64,000 bases of DNA from Chrysaora quinquecirrha. Its lineage: Eukaryota; Cnidaria; Scyphozoa; Semaeostomeae; Pelagiidae. A program made the translations under genes and the position numbers. Under the pieces are notes generated by a model. The model was not told the origin of the DNA. It made no database searches and worked only from the letters and a program-made list of their open reading frames with translations. Below are positions 57,498 through 64,000 of this stretch, piece by piece; positions within the stretch are counted from its first letter, which is position 1, and the number at the start of each line of letters is the position of its first letter. Where the stretch lies: positions 4,591,905-4,655,904 of the forward strand of contig JACTAT010000052.1 in NCBI GenBank assembly GCA_014526335.1, read 5' to 3'.

Positions 57498-59190
57498 AGG
57501 ATCAGCAACCAGTTTTATTCAGTGCAAATCAAGGGTTAAACCACAATATTTGAAATGTAAAATCCTCTAAGCCCAATTCGTAGTCCCGAATTTCTCACTC
57601 ATATCGTTTGTAACTACCGCTACGGCTCTAAGAAGGACGTCCCTTACTGGACCACAGAATAGGGACCGGACCTTAAATTGGCTGGACGTTTATGTTTGTA
57701 CCTTAATTGCTCTCCATAGAAGAAATGGTTCCCGATTATGTGTCTCTGTAATGGAAATTTCTACTCCCTGAACCGATTAACCCCATCTAATTGATAGTTG
57801 ATCGATAGAGCTTGGAAATGAAACGTTTTCAAACTATGAAAGTCCCATAAAAGTGTCTTCAATAGCAGGAATTAACTATATATTTCATTGAAATTTGAGT
57901 TTACTATAACGGAACAGTGAAATGCCTCCCAAATGCAGTATATTACATCTGCTTGTCTTTGAGATCATGTGAATTCTCACTACAAAGGAGATACACCTGT
58001 ATTTACTGAATGGATAAACATTGCGATTAAACACTCGAATGATCTACAATAAACAAACAACAGACCCATACCAACATAATATACATTTATCATGGCAACG
58101 ACGTGCAGAAGGGCAACTATTTTATCTACTATTGCAAAACTATAAGGACTCATTGTAGCTAGTTATCGCATGTACAACATTATCACTAAGAGGAACTGCA
58201 AAGATAAAAGTCTCAGAGGGAGATACAGGTACTAGAGAAACGTTGATTCAGCACTAAGTTAGTTATTTATGAAATTTTAAGATCTTTTCGGTTCTTATCA
58301 GCAAGAGAACATCAATGAATTTGTCTTGCCTACCTTGACTAATGCTATTAATTGATTGGTGTGTGACAAAGCAGCTCCTGGCATCTCACGCTTTATCCAA
58401 TTTATGCATTAATTCCAATGAAAAGCTATTTTAAAGGCATAAAAAGACGGCAATTATTCGTTTCCTGACTTGCTGTAAGCCAATAATAAAGGCATAAAGG
58501 ATTTGATCTGGTAGGCTACTGAAGAGACTGGTTGGCTCCACCTCGTCAGAATCCCAAAATCAGTCATCTGATGAATGCTGACGATCGCAGCATTCTTGAT
58601 TGCGTCTTCGTTATCTCTTGACTTGCGAATCGTGACCTTGTCTTGTCAGGAAAACTGATCAGGTAACATTTTAGTCATCATGATTATCTCAAATCTAGAT
58701 GTTTTGGATGTGTAAAATTTATGATTTTCGTTTTGCAAAGACGAAAAGTAAACAACGATGTGTGTAACAGAGGGCTTGAGACGGCGAACAAAAGGGTGTG
58801 GGCGCAACCAAGCAAAAGACGTGCCTCAAGTTACCTTAGTAAACCATGCAGGGTTACTTATTACTACAACTTTAAATAAGTAATGCAAGAATGGCATCGC
58901 TAGATACCATTATTCTATTTTCAATGCTTGTTCTTGATGTGATGCTGCAGTTAATTTGCTGGCATTTGCATTCGTCCCACAGTCCTGTGTCTGGCAGAAG
59001 CATTTTTATGATTTTATCGGTTGGGGTTGTTTTATACCGATGAAGGTAGTTGTATCATCTTATTCCGATCGGAATCGCATTTCTTTGTGCGGTCAGGCTC
59101 TCCAAAACTGGTCGTCTACTCTAAACCAAACCCAATGTTGCCGTTCGTTTTTGCATCTGGACTGTGGAGACTATTTTATGATTCTGTATA
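57498..59190. other. Gene-free stretch
   Basis: Short ORFs only. The 99-codon ORF starting at 58956 runs into the MITE at 59191, so it is not a supported gene. Confidence 0.4.
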
Positions 59191-59572
59191 CACCCTTTTT
59201 TTTTATAAGAATACAGTCTATAAGAATATTCAGGCTCAAAATTGCTGAAATTTAAGAATTATTTAAGAATAATCGGAGGCTCAAGCTTGACGAGGATCAT
59301 TTTTATTTCTCTGCGTTTTTTACACTGTACAATAAGTGTGATTGTGATTGGTTTGAAATGCATACATCCTGTCTGACTCTTTGATACAGTAACTTTTTAT
59401 TAATAAAATAACAAATGACAAAGATTTGACTTAATTCTCTTGATCTTCAGGCCAATTTACAACATTGATGATTCAGAATAATTTAAGAATATTTTCAGGC
59501 TCAAAATCGAAAAAGCTTAAGAATAATCGAGGCTCGGCAAAAAATAAGGTATTCTTATAAAAAAAAAGTGTG
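59191..59572. mobile_element. TA-flanked MITE, CACCCTTTTTTTT family, copy A
   Basis: The left end CACCCTTTTTTTTTTATAAG continues AATACAGTCTATAAGAATAT. The right end ATTCTTATAAAAAAAAAGTG (then TG) is its inverse with one mismatch. TA lies on both sides. The interior repeats AAGAATA and AGGCTCAAAAT in both orientations, with a unique block at about 59281-59460. Tc1/mariner-like by ends and target (inference). Confidence 0.83.
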
Positions 59573-60366
59573 TACAGTAATCAGAATGAAACATTAATTA
59601 TAGTACCATCTTTAGAAACACAAGCAAGTTACAGTATATATAGCAATTTCCTGCATTGATAAATTTGATGCGTTGCATCGGGCGTGTTCGTGCTGTGTTG
59701 TATGTTCGTTTCGTTGTGTTATTTTCTCTTATGCTCGTGTTTTGGTATCATGTGTACATATTTTCTTCACACGAACCTAATGCAAAATCTTTTAAACAGT
59801 GCACTGTATGAGAAATAAATGAGGCTTTCCTCTGTTTGGCCGATCTCAGAATTAGTCTTATTGCACTGACATGTCGTATGGGTATGCTTTTTATGGGGGT
59901 TTTCACTGTGACCTGACGCAAGAATAGCTAACTGGAAAGTGCAAACCAGTTTGATTTTGTGTGACATAGTAGCCCTTTCTTGATGTCACGCAGCACGTGT
60001 TTATTTGTTTGATCGCAAATGCATGTCTTCATGGTATATTGCATTGAAAAACCAGGGAAGACAGAATAGCATCTTGTGAACTTTGATTGCACCTATGGTT
60101 TGTTTGAATTCAAATTCAGGTTGTAAACGGGTTACAGTTTTTCCTATATAGGGTTCTTTTCAGGTTAAGACTGCATGCAGGACACTGACCCTAATCAGAG
60201 TAAGGTCATTAAGAGCACAATGTTATACTCTTAATAAAGAGAAGTAGCTATTAAAGATTTCTAATTTTGAAATTTCAGCTATAGATTTGCTTTTTTCTAG
60301 GAAAAGTGTCACAACATCTACAGCGATCGCTTTCTACATCTGAACTTCTCGCAACAGATTCATACC
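59573..60366. other. Upstream region of the GPCR gene
   Basis: No coding exon is recognised. Promoter and 5' UTR of the GPCR must lie here, but no core element could be assigned. Confidence 0.4.
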
Positions 60367-61593
60367 ATGGAACATTTATTGAAAATGCACAATGCTTCAT
60401 TCCTTGCGAATACTGCTAATAACAACACAGATTACTATAGAGCCGAAGGAGCTGATCCAGAAGTACAGACCCTTTATACCCTTATGTATGTATTTGCAGG
60501 CCTTATGGTGTTACCTGGTATTTTTGGCAATGGACTGATCATTCTTTTGGTATCAAAGCAACACAAATTGAAAACACCAACGAATTACTTGATCGTAAGC
60601 TTGGCTGTTGCTGATCTTTTAATGATTATCATCATGATTGCATTTGTGTTAATGGACCGCTTTCCTATATATTCAATCCCGTTGAGTGTGATCATGTTCC
60701 TGTTCCCATCGTTTGATATAATGATTGGCTCTGCTTCGATCTGGAGTTTGGCCGCTGTGAGTCTTGACCGTGGAATTGCCGTTCTGAGGCCCTTACGTTA
60801 TAACAACATGATCAACGTTCGAAGAGTGAAAATAGTGACAATAGCTATATGGTGCTATTCCCTTGCCCTCTACATGTTCAGCATGCTTCGAATCAAAATC
60901 GAATCTTACACTTATAGGATGTCAGTTGTGTTTACGTCCATGGTCCTGAGTTTCGTCATTCCGTGTTTTCTGATTGTCGCATCTTACGCTGGCATACTCC
61001 TATCAACAGTTAACAGTATCCGCATGACACGAGCACTTGAAAAAGCCATATCCATTGCAACAAACAGAGGAATGGAGACTCTATCAGACAAAGCAACAAG
61101 AAAGCGTCGAGTGCGTTCTAGGGAGGTTAGGCTTGCACTAAACATCATGATAATCCTGCTGCCGTTTGTCTGTGGTTGGGGTTTCTACTTTGGTACACAT
61201 TGGTATGAACTACTAACAGGTGATTCAAACAGAAGCAACGTCTACGAGTTCTGCTTGCTGGTCATCCCATGGATAAACAGCAGCATTAACCCACTCATCT
61301 ATATCATTCTCACAAAATCCTTGAGAAAAGGCTGCAAACAGCTGATCTGTAGACGCAGAGATCCGTTTGCAAAAGATTCAGTTTTTACAACTGCCATTTT
61401 CAGTTCCATTACATCAAGACGGCCATCTTGGTTTGAAAGAAGCATGTCGATATCTTCTAACGGAGATGTGATAACGCCAAAGAAAAAGAGAAGCGTTGAC
61501 TCAAGACGAGGATCATCGGCTAACAGAAAGCAGTCGTTTGTTGTCACGTTGGTCACTTCTGAAGAACAAGGGGAAGAGGATCAAATAGAATAG
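60367..61593 (+). CDS. Class A (rhodopsin-like) GPCR, single exon
   Basis: A 408-residue seven-helix receptor, ATG in ACCATGG context. N-glycosylation sites at Asn9 and Asn19 precede TM1 (38-62, GNGLIILL). TM2 follows (72-96, LAVAD), then TM3 (105-138, ending SLDRG), TM4 (152-174, IW), TM5 (184-214, FVIPCF), TM6 (253-277, PFVCGWGFYF) and TM7 (291-315, NPLIY). The Pro199/Ile125/Phe267 activation trio is intact. By Ballesteros numbering it has Asp117 (3.32), Ser191 (5.42) and Ser195 (5.46), as in catecholamine receptors. It lacks the TM3 Cys (Met110 at 3.25), any Cys in extracellular loop 2, and Pro at 6.50, and has DRG for DRY. Cys323 and Cys328 after helix 8 are possible palmitoylation sites. 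Ligand unknown. Lys at 7.43 is absent (Trp303), so it is not an opsin. Confidence 0.95.
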   Translation: MEHLLKMHNASFLANTANNNTDYYRAEGADPEVQTLYTLMYVFAGLMVLPGIFGNGLIILLVSKQHKLKTPTNYLIVSLAVADLLMIIIMIAFVLMDRFPIYSIPLSVIMFLFPSFDIMIGSASIWSLAAVSLDRGIAVLRPLRYNNMINVRRVKIVTIAIWCYSLALYMFSMLRIKIESYTYRMSVVFTSMVLSFVIPCFLIVASYAGILLSTVNSIRMTRALEKAISIATNRGMETLSDKATRKRRVRSREVRLALNIMIILLPFVCGWGFYFGTHWYELLTGDSNRSNVYEFCLLVIPWINSSINPLIYIILTKSLRKGCKQLICRRRDPFAKDSVFTTAIFSSITSRRPSWFERSMSISSNGDVITPKKKRSVDSRRGSSANRKQSFVVTLVTSEEQGEEDQIE

Positions 61594-62330
61594 GAGGCAA
61601 CTGTAAGGCTCTCGAAGTCGAAACATGGAGATTTCTAACAGTGAATACGCTTTGAATGGAAGAGAATCCCAATCCCATTCGGCACAAGTGTGCAAACCCG
61701 GATGTGTAACAACAAAATTTGCCATAATGTAGCTACAAGAATATGTACCGTACACATCTTTAGGTATAGTGTCCTCTTAGCATAATTCAGTCTAAATTGC
61801 CAATACCTGGAAATCAAGAACTTTAACAAGATTTTGTTGACATTAGCTTTCATTAGAGCATATAAGAGCCCAAGAACGCACTCACATAGCTCATCACGGG
61901 CTGGAGATGTAGCGGTGGACTTTCCAGGCCTTTTATTTTCAACTATATTATCATTTACTATTACTATTGTGTATAGCTTCATAGGCATATATATATAAAA
62001 AATAGATAGAGATTTCCGATTATATCTTTGGCAGGATCAAGGGACCTTTTCAATGTATCTTAAGTTTATAACCATTTAAGTATAAGTATTCACTTATTTG
62101 ATTCTGCAGTATAACCTTTTTATATTCTTATATTTGTCGTTATCATATCCGTATTGTATACGCTTATCTTATATAAAGCATATCTTATATCTAGCAGAAG
62201 TATCTACATGTCAATACATTTCCCAAATGTATTCTTGTACATTCTGAATATATCATAAAGCAGATTGTAAACTTGACTATCTATTATTTCTTTTGATTTT
62301 CTTTCTGGTATAACAGAGGTGAGGCTGAAA
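61594..62330. other. Downstream of the GPCR
   Basis: AT-rich sequence with ATAT and CTTATAT runs, probably 3' UTR in its first part. No canonical AATAAA is seen close to the stop. Confidence 0.4.
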
Positions 62331-62436
62331 ACTTTGCAAGGAATGCGCTTTTACGAGGACTGGACCTGCAGTTGCGAGAGGCAGGAAACGAAGGTGAAGG
62401 TGAAATGGTGTTTTAGTGCCAGTTGCTAAGATCTCA
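62331..62436 (+). other. Exon-like open segment after a strong acceptor
   Basis: A pyrimidine tract (TTTTGATTTTCTTTCTGG) and ATAACAG precede an open frame of 33 codons (RGEAENFARNALLRGLDLQL, then an acidic tail GNEGEGEMVF) and TAG. Composition looks coding, but no upstream partner exon is known and the GPCR already has a stop. It may equally be part of the neighbouring SINE-like sequence. Confidence 0.25.
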
Positions 62437-62439
62437 GTA

Positions 62440-62562
62440 GTAGGTTAACCAATCGAGGCCTTGACCCTGGCTGTGATGCTACCGTTGCTGGGCTCGAACC
62501 CTGACCACACTGAGCTCCTGACACCACGGGTCAGCTCGATTACACCACGACGCCACAGCACC
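62440..62562 (-). mobile_element. tRNA-like head of a probable SINE
   Basis: On the minus strand, TGGTGTAATCG (62537-62547) resembles an A box and GGTTCGAGCCC (about 62490-62500) is a near-consensus B box, about 36 bp apart as in tRNA genes. The segment does not fold into a convincing complete tRNA, so a tRNA-derived SINE or decayed tRNA is more likely. Confidence 0.5.
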
Positions 62563-63042
62563 TTCAAACTCTGTCTTGAAACATAGTCAATATAAGGAGA
62601 ATTCTATTGACTTTGCTTAACATCGGGTCCAGGGAAGGCAGCAAACTGCGTTCGACGCTGTAAGCAGAATCCAGCCACAACAAACATGAGTCAAAATCGC
62701 TCTCATAATACTTTCAAAATATGCTATCATAAATACTAACTTAAATTCACTGTCAAATACACACTATAAGAATCAAACGTAGCTAGCTAAGTTACTCAAA
62801 GAGTCCCAATTCATTGTTGACGTTGAAGGAAATTATCTGTATTACAAATTACAAGACGCAAGAGTTTTAGTATAACTTTCTTGATGTTAACTTGAGCAAA
62901 GAATTACATTAGGTTGTTAACCGCGTTAACCAATGTTGAAGTTTGGCTCTCACCTATGTACAAAGACAAAAAGCTAATCAACTCTGATAAAAATTAGCCC
63001 TATTGAGCTACGCCATACAATGGAAATTGAAGGGGGTAGGTA
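62563..63042. other. Gene-free stretch
   Basis: Nothing recognisable was found. Confidence 0.4.
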
Positions 63043-63180
63043 CACCCTTTCTTTTATAAGAATATCCTAATTTTTGCCAAGGCTTGAACTTTTCCATTGT
63101 TATTCTTCAATTTCCATTGCTCTTTGGCAATTTTGAGCCTGAATATTCTTATAGACTGTATTCTTATAAAAAAAAGAGTG
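63043..63180. mobile_element. TA-flanked MITE, CACCCTTTTTTTT family, copy B (inverted)
   Basis: A 138-bp element starts CACCCTTTCTTTTATAAGAA and ends TATTCTTATAAAAAAAAGAG (then TG), with TA on both sides. Its right end, GAGCCTGAATATTCTTATAG (then ACTGTATTC), is the reverse complement of the left end of copy A at 59191, so the two lie in opposite orientation. Confidence 0.85.
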
Positions 63181-64000
63181 TACGGTACAGAGAATCAGTC
63201 AAATTGAACCAAAGAGGGTTTAAGTCATAGTTGGACGCACAGAGGGGGCAACGGGTCAGTCTTTCAATTCATGTTCAACAAAAACCAATGCCCTCCTCCG
63301 ATACTCAGAGTTTAATGCCCCTTCTTGGACTCAGGACGGTTGCAGACCTAACTGCCAAAAGCACACAGAAATGCGGGAAGTATTAACATTGCCATGTCAT
63401 CCCCATATGAGTGACAGCAGCTAAGCGCCCGGCAAAAACGAGCGTAGAGTTTGTGCGTTTAGTTTATTCTCAAGGAAAAACTCCAGAAAATCACTTTCAG
63501 GAAATCACTTCATTAAAAAGCGGACGGAATTTTCGGGATTTCCATCAAAGAATAAAATTGTTTAGGGGTTCTCAAAAGTGGACAAGTTTCTTAAAAGTTC
63601 TTAGCTTCTCGATTCTGTTGCTACAGAAGGAAGCAAACGAGATTAATCTTTTTTCTGAATTTTTCCCATCATGATTGTCGGAATGGTGATTTTTAAGCCC
63701 ATCAAGGCAATGATAAGTCTCAGTGCTTCAACTTTCTTCATGATCATTCAATTTCCTGAGCGGTTTGCAAGGTAGTTCACGTATATCTTCCTACTAGCCC
63801 TGGTACCCGTCGATGCCGGGTTGAATTTTTTCAACTTTCCTTGAATAAAACGCAGACCTTTCTGAGATACAATTCATTCAGATGTTTAATTTGACGTATT
63901 AATCGTTTCTTATATCAATCGACTTTTGTTTAGCCGAATCGTACAACTTATAAGCATCATGTTGATTAATTTGACGTCAACATGGCTTCAAGAAATCGGA
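63181..64000. other. Gene-free end of the window
   Basis: One 87-codon ORF (63411-63674) shows no recognisable domain. No transposon ends were seen. Confidence 0.4.

Noticed and set aside
62440..62562. Functional tRNA gene
   Set aside because: A and B boxes are present, but a full cloverleaf with paired acceptor stem and anticodon arm is not convincing by eye.

Overview
The window looks like nuclear DNA from an anthozoan cnidarian, most likely a stony coral. This is inferred from AT-rich DNA, GT-AG introns, metazoan gene families (SIX homeobox, YTHDC2, a Caspr/neurexin-IV-like protein, a class A GPCR), and a dense background of short inverted-repeat transposons. No species can be named from sequence alone. 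Most of the window is non-coding. Five protein-coding genes are well supported.

Layout: 1-10.9 kb is gene-free but holds several terminal-inverted-repeat elements. A two-exon SIX homeobox gene (11002-14528, +) carries a MITE in its only intron. A seven-exon YTHDC2-type RNA helicase/m6A reader (16017-25083, +) follows. Its first exon needs three single-base corrections at A/T homopolymers to read through, and a fourth is suspected at the exon 5/6 junction. From 25.1 to 40.3 kb there is a long gene-free stretch with repeats, MITEs and a reverse-transcriptase relic. A three-exon Caspr-like adhesion receptor follows (40312-52384, +). Its 8.2 kb first intron contains an intact intronless small GTPase on the opposite strand (46075-46728), a decayed copy of part of the gene's own second exon, and a 57-bp hairpin element with a perfect 9-bp target duplication. 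From 52.4 to 60.3 kb nothing is coding. A single-exon class A GPCR lies at 60367-61593 (+), followed by a tRNA-like/SINE-like segment and a second copy of a MITE.

The genes do not form an operon or an obvious pathway. SIX is a developmental transcription factor. YTHDC2 acts on RNA, in the germline of other animals. The Caspr-like protein and the GPCR are surface proteins, and the GTPase is a cytosolic switch. The strongest observations are: the homopolymer frameshifts in YTHDC2; a Trp-to-Phe change in its YTH aromatic cage; a shortened Caspr architecture with a roughly 400-residue cytoplasmic tail; the nested GTPase lacking both the catalytic Gln and a prenylation site; a GPCR with aminergic-type pocket residues but no conserved disulfide; and a family of TAGAC-ended MITEs with 9-bp target duplications.
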